Assembly (NCBI RefSeq): GCF_014697615.1 | Contig: NZ_JACJSD010000012.1 | Span: 119,067-183,066, forward strand | DNA from: Nostoc sp. FACHB-280 | GTDB lineage: Bacteria > Cyanobacteriota > Cyanobacteriia > Cyanobacteriales > Nostocaceae | Length of the DNA stretch: 64,000 nt | Reading direction: 5' to 3' | Shown here: one piece after another, positions 55,417-64,000 of the stretch | Layout: each line of letters begins with the position of its first letter | Numbering within the stretch: position 1 is the stretch's first letter | Notes under the pieces: model-generated | What the model was told of the DNA's origin: nothing | The model's input: the letters and a program-made list of their open reading frames with translations, nothing else | Databases searched by the model: none | Program-made: the position numbers and the translations under genes

Positions 55417-56133
55417 TTAATTAGTGGCAGTTGCTTCTGTACTACCAGGATTACTTGCACGAGTCAAGTTATTAAATAATACTTGACCGATCGCTTTAAT
55501 TAAACTTCCTTCTAGTTCCTCAGCCATTTGCATATTCAAACTAAAGGCATAATTGGCTTCAGCAACAATTTTGTCTGCTGTCGTATCATCTACTGGTACA
55601 GCGTTTAAAGCTTCACGGTATTTATCTTTAAATGCTTTTTTGTCGGGAATTTGGTCAAAGTTATAAAAAGAAGTACCCTCATAGCCAGACAGCTTGAGGG
55701 TAGATTGAGCAATTTTTTGTAACATCTGACCGCCAGAAAGGTCGCCCATGTAGCGCGTGTAGGCGTGACCAATTAATAATGCAGGTTCATAAGCAGATAA
55801 TTGTTGAATGCGGGCGATGTATTTTTTGCCATTGTTGGAAGGTGCGATTAAATTGCGCCAGTTGCTGCCGTAGTAAAACACCATGTCTGTTTCTAAAGCT
55901 GCCTGACGATTTAATTCAGGAAAGTACATTCCACCAATTACCGGGTTATTTTGCTGGCTGGCTAATGCTGCTTCGAGTTCACTGTAAACAAAATACAAGT
56001 TACCCAAAAACTTCGCAAAGCAGTCTTTATCAACCACACCTTTAAGAAAACATTTCATAAATCCCACATTTTCGGCGGCGGTGTGGGCTTTTTGCGTACC
56101 AGTACGCAGTTTGAGGGCTAGGTTACTACTCAT
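55417..56133 (-). CDS. ho: Heme oxygenase
   Basis: The ATG at 56133 follows AAGGA at the right distance; an upstream GTG is in frame but overlaps that site. The 238-residue protein opens heme to biliverdin, the first step to phycobilin chromophores. The proximal heme ligand is H17 in GTQKAHTAAENVGF, and the distal helix GDLSGGQML is present. It lies divergent from acsF and upstream of hemN. This grouping matches the low-oxygen-induced ho2-hemN-chlAII set of other cyanobacteria, so it may be the HO2 paralogue. A second heme oxygenase gene elsewhere would be expected but cannot be seen here. Confidence 0.95.
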   Translation of the reverse strand: MSSNLALKLRTGTQKAHTAAENVGFMKCFLKGVVDKDCFAKFLGNLYFVYSELEAALASQQNNPVIGGMYFPELNRQAALETDMVFYYGSNWRNLIAPSNNGKKYIARIQQLSAYEPALLIGHAYTRYMGDLSGGQMLQKIAQSTLKLSGYEGTSFYNFDQIPDKKAFKDKYREALNAVPVDDTTADKIVAEANYAFSLNMQMAEELEGSLIKAIGQVLFNNLTRASNPGSTEATATN

Positions 56134-56710
56134 TTTGGATTCCTTTATCACCGACTTACATTGACTTGAGGGGCTGGGGATTAGGGGTGAGAGGCTAGAG
56201 GTTAGAGGCTAGAGGTTGGTTTTAATGACTCAGCACTCACACTTCGACTTACCTCGACTTCGCTCGGTACAAGTCGCTCAGTGAACAACACTCAGCACTC
56301 AAAACTCACCACTTTCAAAAGAATTTACGTCAGAGATATAAGGATTGTTATTCTAGATGTAGAGGGGAAAAGTATCGGCATCACTATCACTTCAACCAGC
56401 AACTACCATTGCCGATACTGTTTTAAGAGATTTTGTTCTCCCAAAATCATTTAACTATCAATACTTGTATAACTATACAGCTATTAATATTTCTTTATAT
56501 TCCCCAATATTTAGACAAATTTAGAGATGTTGCATTGCTACTTCACTCAAAAGCGGGGAAATTAGCAGTAAAACCACAGCTACAACCCTGAAAAGCCTAA
56601 GCATTAAGGTTATCTCGTGAAATTTGCTTTTCAATAATTTAACTGATGTGGAGTAACAACATTTTATGCTTATATAGCTATTAAAACATAAAATAATGTA
56701 AAGGAGTCTC
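56134..56710. other. Divergent regulatory region between heme oxygenase and acsF
   Basis: No gene is supported in 577 bases. Tandem GAGGCTAGAGGTT repeats lie at about 56191-56218, a palindromic GACTTCGCTCGG-type repeat at about 56240-56300 and the inverted repeat at 56371-56419. A short minus-strand frame (56521-56712) overlaps the acsF leader and is not convincing. acsF has an AAAGGAG ribosome-binding site. Confidence 0.5.
56371..56419. promoter_or_regulatory. Inverted repeat between divergent ho and acsF genes
   Basis: AGTATCGGCA (56371-56380) and TGCCGATACT (56410-56419) are perfect 10-base inverted repeats 29 bases apart. They could be paired operator half-sites or an RNA hairpin. U-rich sequence follows on the plus strand, so a short RNA ending here is also possible. 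Confidence 0.35.
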
Positions 56711-57787
56711 ATGGTCGATTCAGTTGCAACCCCAGAGCCGCAATTGCTAAAGCCGGGTGTTAAAGCGCCTGTTGCAGAAACTTTATTAACACCCAGGTTT
56801 TACACTACAGACTTTGATGCAGTAGCAAGATTGGATATATCGGCTAATGAGGCTGAAATTAAGGCTGTGATTGATGAACTGCGGGCTGATTATAACCGCC
56901 ATCACTTTGTGCGTGATGATGAGTTTAAGCAATCATGGGATCACATTACAGGAGAAAAACGCCGCGCCTTTATTGATTTTTTAGAACGCTCTTGTACTTC
57001 GGAGTTTTCTGGGTTTCTTTTATTTAAAGAATTATCACGTCGTCTGAAAAAAAATAACCCGTTGCTATCTCAAGCGTTTGAATATTTGGCGCGGGATGAG
57101 GCTCGTCATGCAGGGTTTTTGAATAAATCAATGGCAGATTTGAACTTGTCACTAGATTTAAACTTTTTAACCAAAAACCGCACATATACCTTTTTCCCGC
57201 CAGAGTGGGTTATTTACACAGTTTACCTATCGGAGAAAATTGGTTATTGGCGGTATATCTTAGTGCATCAGCACATGCAAGAGCATCCAGAATATCAGTT
57301 TTATCCGTTGTTCCGTAAGTTTGAGAGTTGGTGTCAAGACGAAAATCGCCACGGAGATTTCTTTAAAGCGTTGTTGCGATCGCAAACTAAACTCTGGAAA
57401 AGTTGGACAGCAAAATTGTGGGTGCGGTTCTTTTTGCTGACTGTGTTTGCGACCCATACAATGACTGTATTTGAACGCGCATCATTCTACGAAACGATTG
57501 GGATTCATCCTCGTAAATACAACAACAGAGTTATTCAAGAGACAAATAACACTTCTGCACGGGCATTTCCCCTCATCTTGAATACAAATCACCCGTTATT
57601 TTTCTGGCGCTTAGAACAGTGTTCGGAAAATAACTTGAAACTAGCTGCAATTAAAAATAGTAATCAGCCAGGTATAGTGAAATTTTTCCAACAAATTCCG
57701 CCAATTGTTGCTATTTTTTGGCACATGTTACAGCTATACCTAATTAAACCAATTGAGACCGAATCTACACGCGGTACAGTTCTTTAA
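56711..57787 (+). CDS. acsF: Mg-protoporphyrin IX monomethyl ester (oxidative) cyclase
   Basis: The 358-residue di-iron enzyme forms the fifth ring of chlorophyll. The two ExxH iron motifs are E130-A-R-H133 (ARDEARHAGF) and E211-N-R-H214 (QDENRHGDFF), with further glutamate E98 in CTSEFSGF. Length and sequence match AcsF/ChlA of cyanobacteria. Although the reaction uses oxygen, cyanobacteria carry a second copy (chlAII) induced at low oxygen next to ho2 and hemN. The neighbours here suggest this is that copy, which is inference. A 10-bp terminator lies about 350 bases downstream. Confidence 0.94.
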   Translation: MVDSVATPEPQLLKPGVKAPVAETLLTPRFYTTDFDAVARLDISANEAEIKAVIDELRADYNRHHFVRDDEFKQSWDHITGEKRRAFIDFLERSCTSEFSGFLLFKELSRRLKKNNPLLSQAFEYLARDEARHAGFLNKSMADLNLSLDLNFLTKNRTYTFFPPEWVIYTVYLSEKIGYWRYILVHQHMQEHPEYQFYPLFRKFESWCQDENRHGDFFKALLRSQTKLWKSWTAKLWVRFFLLTVFATHTMTVFERASFYETIGIHPRKYNNRVIQETNNTSARAFPLILNTNHPLFFWRLEQCSENNLKLAAIKNSNQPGIVKFFQQIPPIVAIFWHMLQLYLIKPIETESTRGTVL

Positions 57788-58136
57788 TTGGTTTTGTTGA
57801 GCTATTGCTTTTAGGTGGACACAATTATTTAGAAGACGCATTTCGACTCCCTTCGGCTACGCTCAGGGCGAGTCGCTCAATGCTCAATAGACCTAATAAA
57901 AGAGGGTTGAGCGGAGCGATGCACTGAGCCTGTCGAAGTGTCGAAACCCGTTCATTTCAATTTAGGTTTAATTTATTTCTTATACTTAACTATAGGAATA
58001 CGGTTTTATTCCCGAATTTACTGGTGTGCCAAGAAAGTAGGGAAGAAGTCTTGTCTAAATTAACTAATTGTTTTTAGAAGTTGAATATTAGTCCTATGGT
58101 TGCTAATAAAATAATCATAAATTATTTTGCTACATC
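57788..58136. repeat. Spacer after acsF with palindromic repeat
   Basis: No gene is seen. At about 57840-57957 TTTCGACTCCCTTCGGCTAC and a downstream complement-like block ending GCCTGTCGAAGTGTCGAAAC form an imperfect inverted pair of about 120 bases. It belongs to the GACTTCGCTCGG/CTGTCGAAG repeat family also seen at 51571-51600 and 56240-56300. Confidence 0.5.
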
Positions 58137-58169
58137 ATATCCCCGATTTATTAAATAATTCGGGGATAT
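58137..58169 (+). terminator. Rho-independent terminator downstream of acsF
   Basis: ATATCCCCGA (58137-58146) and TCGGGGATAT (58160-58169) form a perfect 10-bp stem followed by TTATTTAG. It probably ends the acsF transcript. The stem resembles the pflB terminator, which hints at a common repeat-derived origin. Confidence 0.7.
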
Positions 58170-58378
58170 TTATTTAGGTAAAAAGTGTGTTATTAGTGCC
58201 ATTTTTTATTTCAAAAATAAGTTCTGTAGATTAATTATCTACGTACGTATATCTGTTGATAGATAAGAAAATTACGCCGCGAGATTGAGGAAAATTATAG
58301 CGAAAAAGGATAGTAATAGGATTATTGAACTCAATAAATTTGTAATCACAAGATTTTAACTGATTAGGAGAAGTGAAA

Positions 58379-59977
58379 ATGGTTGTTGGTGTACGGAGAC
58401 GATCTATAGGTGTATTTTCTAATCGCAGGGATGCTGAAGAAGCATTACATGAATTGAGAAATTCTGGCTTTCCGATGGATAGAGTCTCTGTGATTGCTAG
58501 AGATGCTGATGGTAGAGATGAGATTGCTGGTACACAAGTCAGCGATCGCGTGGGTGATAAGTCTGACGAAGGTGCTGCGGTGGGTGCAGCGACAGGTGGT
58601 GCTTTAGGCGGTTTAACAGGCTTATTAGTTGGTCTCGGAACTTTAGCCATCCCTGGGATTGGGCCAATTATGTTGGCTGGTGCAACGGCAACAGCGATCG
58701 CTACTACTATTGCTGGGGCTGGTATTGGTGCAGTTGCTGGTAGCTTGATTGGCGCTTTGATTGGTTTGGGAATCCCTGAAGAACGGGCTAGAGTTTATAA
58801 CGAACGTGTCCAACGCGGTGGTTATTTGGTCATCGTCGATGGTACAGATGATGAAATTGCCAGAGCTGAAGCTATCTTACATCGTCGAGGAATTGAAGAG
58901 TATGGTATTTACAACCATCCTCATACTCATGAAGCTCATCAGACAACTGGTTATGCTAAACATGCTTTAGGTTACTTTAATCTGCGTCAAGATGCAGAAG
59001 CCGCAATTAATGATTTACGAGTAGCTGGCTTTCCTCTGAGCCAAATTTCCTTGATTCATCGGGAGTCAATTGATCAAGCAGCTTTAAGAGGGGTAAATTA
59101 TAGCGATCGCCTGGATGCAGTGCGCTATGGATTACCAGATGACCGTACTCGCTTTTATAACGAGCGCATCAATCACGGTGATTACATCGTTGCAGTCAGT
59201 GGTACAGATGACGAAATTCATCGGGCTGCGGCGATTCTCAACCGCCATAGAATTCAACAGTGGCAAATTTTTGACCCCCACAGCCACGCTACTACAGCCT
59301 CCAATGCAACCCTACATCAGAACCGCCGCGCTGTAGGTGTATTTTCCCACCGCCGTGATGCAGAAGCCGCACTACATGACCTGAGAGATGCTGGTTTCCC
59401 CATGAATCGCGTTTCACTGATTGCTAAAGACACAAATGGTCATGGTGTGGCTGGTGTCGGTAACAAAGCTGATGAAGGTGCGAAAGCCGGAGCCGCAACA
59501 GGTGGTGCATTAGGTGGTTTAGGCGGCTTATTAGTTGGTCTGGGTGCATTAGCCATCCCCGGAATTGGGCCTGTAATTGCTGGTGGTGCATTAGCAACCG
59601 CTTTAGCCACAACTGTAGCTGGTGGTGCGATTGGTGCAGCTGCGGGTGGTTTGGTTGGTGCATTAGTTGGATTAGGGATTCCTGAAGACCGAGCAAGAGT
59701 TTATAGCGATCGCTTCCAACGCGGCGATTACTTAGTCATGGTTGATGGTACAGACGCAGAAATTCAACACGCTCGCACAATTCTGCAACGTCGCGGTATT
59801 GAAGACTTTGACATCTTTGATGCAACTGATGTTGATACCGAATCCCATCGCGGTTTGGATTGGACAAGACATCAAGAAACCCCAGTGATTGAAACTGGCC
59901 ACACTCATCATCCGGTAACAGGCGATCGCACAGATTCCACCGTCACCATTGTTGATCGCCGGGACGACCTGCTTTAA
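58379..59977 (+). CDS. Stress protein with repeated YflT-like domains and glycine zippers
   Basis: The ATG at 58379 is 8 bases after AGGAG; an upstream GTG would be too close. The 532-residue protein contains three copies of a YflT/general-stress domain (VGVFSNRRDAEEALHELRN, ALGYFNLRQDAEAAINDLRV, VGVFSHRRDAEAALHDLRD). Copies one and three are interrupted by glycine-zipper membrane stretches (GAAVGAATGGALGGLTGLLV and similar), copy two is not. Each ends in RARVYxERxxxGxYLVxVDGT and a VLHRRGI-like tail. The zippers suggest insertion into or contact with membranes. It lies 46 bases upstream of a BON lipoprotein gene, so the two may form a stress-response operon. Confidence 0.85.
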   Translation: MVVGVRRRSIGVFSNRRDAEEALHELRNSGFPMDRVSVIARDADGRDEIAGTQVSDRVGDKSDEGAAVGAATGGALGGLTGLLVGLGTLAIPGIGPIMLAGATATAIATTIAGAGIGAVAGSLIGALIGLGIPEERARVYNERVQRGGYLVIVDGTDDEIARAEAILHRRGIEEYGIYNHPHTHEAHQTTGYAKHALGYFNLRQDAEAAINDLRVAGFPLSQISLIHRESIDQAALRGVNYSDRLDAVRYGLPDDRTRFYNERINHGDYIVAVSGTDDEIHRAAAILNRHRIQQWQIFDPHSHATTASNATLHQNRRAVGVFSHRRDAEAALHDLRDAGFPMNRVSLIAKDTNGHGVAGVGNKADEGAKAGAATGGALGGLGGLLVGLGALAIPGIGPVIAGGALATALATTVAGGAIGAAAGGLVGALVGLGIPEDRARVYSDRFQRGDYLVMVDGTDAEIQHARTILQRRGIEDFDIFDATDVDTESHRGLDWTRHQETPVIETGHTHHPVTGDRTDSTVTIVDRRDDLL

Positions 59978-60023
59978 CTAAAACAAAAAACCCTTCATAG
60001 TCAATCTATTGATCATTAAACCA

Positions 60024-60485
60024 ATGAAAAAACTAGCTCCCTTTTTTGTTAGTAGTTTATTACTTCTTGGTGTTGCTGCTTGCCAAAATCCTTCCAAAAC
60101 CAGCGAATCAGCACCAGATACAGTAAGTCAAAATCCTGCTTCTCCAGCTGCACAAACAACTCAAGAAGCAAAAGAAGATGCTCAAAGTGAACTGCGCCGC
60201 CGACAACTAAATGAAGATATCCGGGCGCGAGAACAACGCAACAATGCTACTGGTGGCGATACCCAAAGAGCTACAGGCGACTTAGCTAGTGAAGTTCGTT
60301 CTAAATTAGAAGCCAACATTCCTGATGGTCAGCTTACAGTTGCTGCTGACGAAAAAGGTACAGTCACTGTGAATGGTACTGTCAAAAATCAGGATCAGCT
60401 GAATAAGATTCAGCCTCTAGCACAAGAAATCAAAGGTGTGAAGAGCGTAGTTAACAAAGTTGTTGTTGCTGCTCCTAAACAATAA
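60024..60485 (+). CDS. BON-domain lipoprotein
   Basis: The ATG at 60024 is preferred over an in-frame TTG 15 bases upstream because it starts a compact lipoprotein signal (KKLAPFFVSSLLLLGVAAC, lipid on C20). The 153-residue product has a charged, low-complexity middle and a BON domain at about 83-150 (LASEVRSKLEANIPDGQLTV, then VNGTVKNQDQLNKI and GVKSVVNKVVV), as in OsmY-like proteins that bind membrane lipids. It should sit in the periplasm, tethered to a membrane. It follows the glycine-zipper protein closely. Confidence 0.88.
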   Translation: MKKLAPFFVSSLLLLGVAACQNPSKTSESAPDTVSQNPASPAAQTTQEAKEDAQSELRRRQLNEDIRAREQRNNATGGDTQRATGDLASEVRSKLEANIPDGQLTVAADEKGTVTVNGTVKNQDQLNKIQPLAQEIKGVKSVVNKVVVAAPKQ

Positions 60486-60903
60486 TTGAGTTATAGCAGG
60501 AGGTAGGAGGTAGGAGGAAAAGTCTTACTATCATTTGCATTCAAGCTTTCTCACTGTCCTAACATATCTGACTACCGCTATAACCACAAATCACCTCACA
60601 TCAATAGTAGTAAGGTAGGTCATGAAATTACATCAAAATCATGTATGACAAGCATGTTGAGCATTACCCACCTGACCTTACTAGCTGGTGACAGACATAA
60701 CTTAGCAAATCTCGAAAACGTTATGATGAGTAATCAGAGGTGAGTTTTCAGTTGTTGTAGAGACGTTGTGTACAACGTCTCTACAGAATTTATTTATATA
60801 AGGCAGTTTCTCATACAGTTTAGATAACCTTTGATTTATTCCGCTATTTCATTTTCTGTGCCTTTCTTTGTACAATTTCTGTGATTAGTAACATTCTAAA
60901 AAT
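60486..60903. other. Spacer with perfect hairpin repeat
   Basis: No gene is seen in 418 bases. At 60756-60785 a perfect 13-bp stem (TGTAGAGACGTTG / CAACGTCTCTACA) with a 4-nt loop is followed by AT-rich sequence. This is a hairpin repeat common in Nostocales. It may act as a terminator for the BON gene transcript. Confidence 0.55.
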
Positions 60904-61335
60904 ATGGCACTTGAACAAGAATTCAATTCTGTAGATGTAACATCTTCAACAAGTACAGTAGCCATTGAAGGTGTAGATACACAAAACTTACCAAAACTGC
61001 CACCGGCGGCTGAACCTGAGACGCAATGGCAGCAAATAACTCGCCAAATATCGCAGTTTATAGATCAGTTACCCGATAATTTAAATCGCTTTTGGCAAGC
61101 TTATCAATTACCTTTAATTGCTGTAGTTTTAGTTTTAGCAGCTACTGTTATACTGAGAGTTGCGATCGCCATCCTCAATGCCATTAACGACCTACCCCTG
61201 TTAGAACCCACTTTAGAGTTAATTGGCATTGTTTACTCGACTTGGTTTGTATTTCGTTATCTTTTACAAGCTTCCACTCGCCAAGAATTGTGGGCTGAAA
61301 TTCGCGCTTTAACAGCCCAAACTTTGGGAGATTGA
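60904..61335 (+). CDS. CAAD-domain thylakoid membrane protein
   Basis: The 143-residue protein has a polar N-terminus and a C-terminal CAAD domain: an amphipathic helix (LPDNLNRFWQAYQ), two membrane helices (about 76-98 and 104-122) and a final amphipathic helix (STRQELWAEIRALT). The domain is found appended to some cyanobacterial aminoacyl-tRNA synthetases and in stand-alone thylakoid proteins related to CURT1. It should locate to thylakoid membranes and may shape them. Its gene has no operon partner. Confidence 0.88.
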   Translation: MALEQEFNSVDVTSSTSTVAIEGVDTQNLPKLPPAAEPETQWQQITRQISQFIDQLPDNLNRFWQAYQLPLIAVVLVLAATVILRVAIAILNAINDLPLLEPTLELIGIVYSTWFVFRYLLQASTRQELWAEIRALTAQTLGD

Positions 61336-61396
61336 AGAAATCTGAAGTCTGAATTAGTAGTGGCGTGTCTAGACTAAAATAGAGCATAAAAATGAC

Positions 61397-61522
61397 TCTT
61401 GTGGTGTGGGCATCCTGCCCGCACCGGACGGGCTAGAAGCCCATCCCACAAGAAATTTATAATGCAAGATTTAAGGCTTGTCACGCCAGTAGGATGCGTT
61501 ATGGCTTCAGCCATAACGCATC
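61397..61522. repeat. Two palindromic repeats between the CAAD and SLH-GHL10 genes
   Basis: TCTTGTGGTGTGGGC (61397-61411) and GCCCATCCCACAAGA (61439-61453) form one imperfect hairpin. GATGCGTTATGGCT and AGCCATAACGCATC (61493-61522) form a nearly loopless 14-bp stem. Both belong to palindromic repeat types frequent in Nostocales spacers. They may serve as terminators for the two convergent genes. Confidence 0.6.
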
Positions 61523-61602
61523 GCTTTATTATTGTATTTTTTAAATTATCAATATCCCTTTGTCTCCCTTGTCCCCCTTATCTCCCTTGTCTATCCATAT
61601 CA

Positions 61603-63681
61603 CTAACTCACCGTAATCACTACACCCAAACTCTCATTCGCCAACCTATCAACAGCACAAACAGCATAAGTTCCAGGTTGAACTGTGGCGAAGGTTGTAC
61701 CAGCAGATAAAATACGCTGAAGAGTCCAACTATCACCACTTTGGCGGTAAAGTGTCCAAGACCTGACAGGCTGATTATCTCCTGGTTGCCAGTTCAATTT
61801 ACCATCTTTAAATTGCAAGGCTTGGGGAGGGGTAACTTGAGCAGCACTGCGCCAAGGCATAGCAGGTACTATTGCAGGTCTAGAATAAAGAGAATTTTTG
61901 AATTGATCAGCAATACCGCGCCGATTTTGATTAATCGCACTCATACTAAAGAAAATATTTCCTAGAGATAAGTTACTGGCTAAGTTGCGGGAAATTTTGA
62001 CTTGTTTATCAATTTCATCGTCTTTCCAAGCTTTACCATCTAGTTGACCAAGATTATTGCCGGCGTAAATATGTCGCTGCTGAGAATTAACTTCTGTCCA
62101 CCATCTCAGTAGTGCAGGATAACTTTGTTTGCTTTGGTCGATTCGCCAATAAAGTTGCGGTGCTAAATAATCAATCCAACCTTGTTCTAACCATTTGCGT
62201 GAGTCAGCATACAGTGTACTGTAAGCATCTAAACCTGTAATTCCCGCAGGTTGTCCGGGGCGATAAATTCCAAATGGACTAATCCCAAATTTGACATGAG
62301 GCTTGGTTGTCTTGATTCCTTCCGAAAGCCGCAAAACCATTTGATTGACATTTTCGCGTCGCCAATCATCTAAACTTAATAAACCACCTGCTGCTCTGTA
62401 TGCTGCGTAGGTTTTATTATCAGGGAAAGATTGCCCTTGGATGGGATAGGGATAAAAATAATCGTCTAAATGAATAGCATCAATGTCATAGCGCCGGACA
62501 ACATCAAGGATGACATTGTAGGCTCTATCTTGAACAATTTTTGAGCCAGGATCCATCCACAGTTGATTGCCCCACTGATAAACTACTTCTGGATGGGTAA
62601 TTGCAATGTGGGGGCGGACATTGGGAGAACCCTTGATGCTAGTTTTGGCACGGTAAGGGTTAAACCAAGCGTGAACTTCGATATTGCGTTTGTGACATTC
62701 AGCGATCGCAAACTCTAAAGGATCATAAAATGGTTCGGGCGCTTTTCCCTGAGTTCCCGTAATCCAAGCACTCCAAGGTTCTAATTCCGAAGCATACAAA
62801 GCATCACCTTCAGGACGCACTTGCAAAATCAAAGCGTTGAAATTCAGTGCTTGCAACTGGTTGACAATTTCTAAAAATTCTGACCTCTGCTGTGCTGTTG
62901 GAAGTCCCGCCTTAGAAGGCCAATCACTATTCCACACCGACGCTACCCAAGCCCCACGAAATTCGCGTGTATGGCTGACTTTGACAGTATTAGATACGGG
63001 GGGTCTAGGTGTGGGCGTAGGCGTGGGTATTGGTGTGGGAGTCGGTGTGGGCGTGGGCGTGGGTGTTGTGGTTGGTGGAACTACAAGATAAACAGAAGAT
63101 ATCTTTTGGGCATTACCCAGATACACCAAAGCTTGATAAACTATCGCCGCCACATCACCGCGAGTTGCAGCTGTGGCGTAATTAAGTAATTTAATATTGG
63201 GGAAACTGGCAACAAAACCTGCACTCGTGGCTAAAGCGATTTGATTTCTGGCATAACCCGGAATGTTAGCTGCGTCTTGATAAATTTGTGGTAGTTGGTT
63301 TACTAAGTCAGTTTGGATTTTCGCTGCTATATCTAAACCATTGACTAGAGAAACTAAAACATCACCCCTAGCAATGCGATTATTAGGGCGGAAATATTTA
63401 TCAGGGTAGCCAGTCAAAAACCCTGTTTCGTAAGCTTTTTGGATGGCACTTGCAGCCCAGTGATTTGCAGGAACATCAACAAAAAGAGAATATTGGCGCT
63501 TCCCTGGGACAGTAAACACTGCTGCAACTATCGCCGCAAACTCAGCACGCGTCACTGAGTTATCGGGGCGAAAAGTACCGTTGGGATAGCCATTTAAAAT
63601 GCGCCGCGCTGCTAAGGCTTCAATAAACGGACGCGCCCAATGGTTTTGAGTGTCTGAGAAGCGTGCAGTAGTAGAGACCAT
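61603..63681 (-). CDS. SLH-domain GHL10-type glycosyl hydrolase
   Basis: The 692-residue protein has three SLH domains (about 6-60, 65-125, 130-190; FSDTQNHWARPFIEALAARR, YPNGTFRPDNSVTRAEFAA), a repetitive Pro-Thr linker (about 204-229), a GHL10 catalytic domain (about 238-590; REFRGAWVASVWNSDWPS, conserved aspartates in DAIHLDDYFYPYP) and a small C-terminal beta domain (about 610-692). SLH domains bind cell-wall polymers, so it should act on the cell surface. No signal peptide is visible and an in-frame stop lies 12 bases upstream of the ATG, so an N-terminal extension is excluded. It shares its catalytic family with the protein at 41326-42585. Confidence 0.92.
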   Translation of the reverse strand: MVSTTARFSDTQNHWARPFIEALAARRILNGYPNGTFRPDNSVTRAEFAAIVAAVFTVPGKRQYSLFVDVPANHWAASAIQKAYETGFLTGYPDKYFRPNNRIARGDVLVSLVNGLDIAAKIQTDLVNQLPQIYQDAANIPGYARNQIALATSAGFVASFPNIKLLNYATAATRGDVAAIVYQALVYLGNAQKISSVYLVVPPTTTPTPTPTPTPTPIPTPTPTPRPPVSNTVKVSHTREFRGAWVASVWNSDWPSKAGLPTAQQRSEFLEIVNQLQALNFNALILQVRPEGDALYASELEPWSAWITGTQGKAPEPFYDPLEFAIAECHKRNIEVHAWFNPYRAKTSIKGSPNVRPHIAITHPEVVYQWGNQLWMDPGSKIVQDRAYNVILDVVRRYDIDAIHLDDYFYPYPIQGQSFPDNKTYAAYRAAGGLLSLDDWRRENVNQMVLRLSEGIKTTKPHVKFGISPFGIYRPGQPAGITGLDAYSTLYADSRKWLEQGWIDYLAPQLYWRIDQSKQSYPALLRWWTEVNSQQRHIYAGNNLGQLDGKAWKDDEIDKQVKISRNLASNLSLGNIFFSMSAINQNRRGIADQFKNSLYSRPAIVPAMPWRSAAQVTPPQALQFKDGKLNWQPGDNQPVRSWTLYRQSGDSWTLQRILSAGTTFATVQPGTYAVCAVDRLANESLGVVITVS

Positions 63682-64000
63682 TGTTGATTGCCATTAGTTT
63701 GCTTGGCTGGATTCTAACAGCGCGATCGCAATTCCTCCCGGACTTTTGCAGAAATTTTCATATTTGGCAACATTTTCTGGGTTGCGGTGACAGTTGGCGT
63801 TAACTAACTCCGTCATTCTTCAACTGGAAATAATTTTGCTATGTCCGTAAAAGCTTTGTTATCTAAAAAATATGGCTCTCCCAGACTAGATATGTTAAAT
63901 TAACAACAGAAATACCAATTTAGTAAAACCCTTCTTCTAAAATTATTAAAGTTAGTTAAGCCATAAGCCCTGCGTTTAATGAGCTTAATCTTCTGATTAA
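63682..64000. other. Gene-free right end of window
   Basis: No gene is seen in 319 bases. The promoter of the SLH-GHL10 gene should lie in its left part. A neighbouring gene may begin beyond the edge. Confidence 0.4.

Noticed and set aside
56521..56712. 63-residue hydrophobic protein in the acsF leader
   Set aside because: It runs antisense into the acsF start and has no supported start signal.

Overview
The window comes from a cyanobacterium, most likely a filamentous Nostocales-type species. Supporting signs are dense HIP1 palindromes (GCGATCGC) in genes and spacers, many short intergenic repeats of Nostoc type, genes for magnesium-protoporphyrin cyclase, heme oxygenase and a CAAD-domain thylakoid protein, families found mainly in cyanobacteria (DUF928, DUF1822), and very large GAF and Ser/Thr-His kinases. 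About 35 protein genes, one tRNA gene and one long CRISPR array can be supported. No rRNA operon, phage or intact insertion sequence was seen.

Layout. (1) 1-5.1 kb: a mixed-acid fermentation block on the minus strand with adhE (cut by the window edge), pflA and pflB. (2) 5.5-18.4 kb: a 1985-residue Ser/Thr-His kinase whose second GAF domain carries both cysteines of a DXCF cyanobacteriochrome, a tRNA-Lys, a DyP-type peroxidase with a small partner, a PAS-GAF-GAF histidine kinase and a membrane protein. (3) 18.6-25.1 kb: a compact minus-strand cassette of sigma-like factor, DUF1822/HEAT protein, CHAT-CHASE2 protein and DUF928 protein. (4) 25.6-34.2 kb: a class II lanthipeptide cluster (precursor, LanM, protease-containing ABC exporter, HlyD-type fusion protein) preceded by a divergent gene for a small secreted protein that shares a sequence box with it. 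(5) 34.2-42.6 kb: an Rpn-like nuclease, a 1846-residue TPR-CHAT protein and a GHL10-type glycosidase. (6) 42.9-47.5 kb: a CRISPR array of 30 identical 37-nt repeats with no cas genes in the window, a small conserved protein and a PD-(D/E)XK nuclease fused to TPRs. (7) 47.9-53.4 kb: penicillin-binding protein 2, a four-repeat OAA-type mannose lectin, a LuxR regulator and a rhodanese. (8) 53.6-57.8 kb: hemN, heme oxygenase and acsF, the tetrapyrrole set that in other cyanobacteria is induced at low oxygen. (9) 58.4-63.7 kb: a glycine-zipper stress protein, a BON lipoprotein, a CAAD protein and an SLH-GHL10 protein.

How the parts fit. Pyruvate formate-lyase with AdhE (oxygen-sensitive fermentation) and hemN/heme oxygenase/acsF (tetrapyrrole synthesis when oxygen is scarce) both point to life under dark or micro-oxic conditions. 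The lanthipeptide genes form one collinear export-and-modification unit. Two different caspase-like CHAT proteins, one in a cassette with a sigma-like protein, lie on either side of it. The most novel-looking items are the predicted photoreceptor inside the dual-specificity kinase, the sigma/DUF1822/CHAT-CHASE2/DUF928 cassette, the lanthipeptide cluster with its mirrored upstream boxes, and the CRISPR array without cas genes beside a nuclease-TPR fusion.
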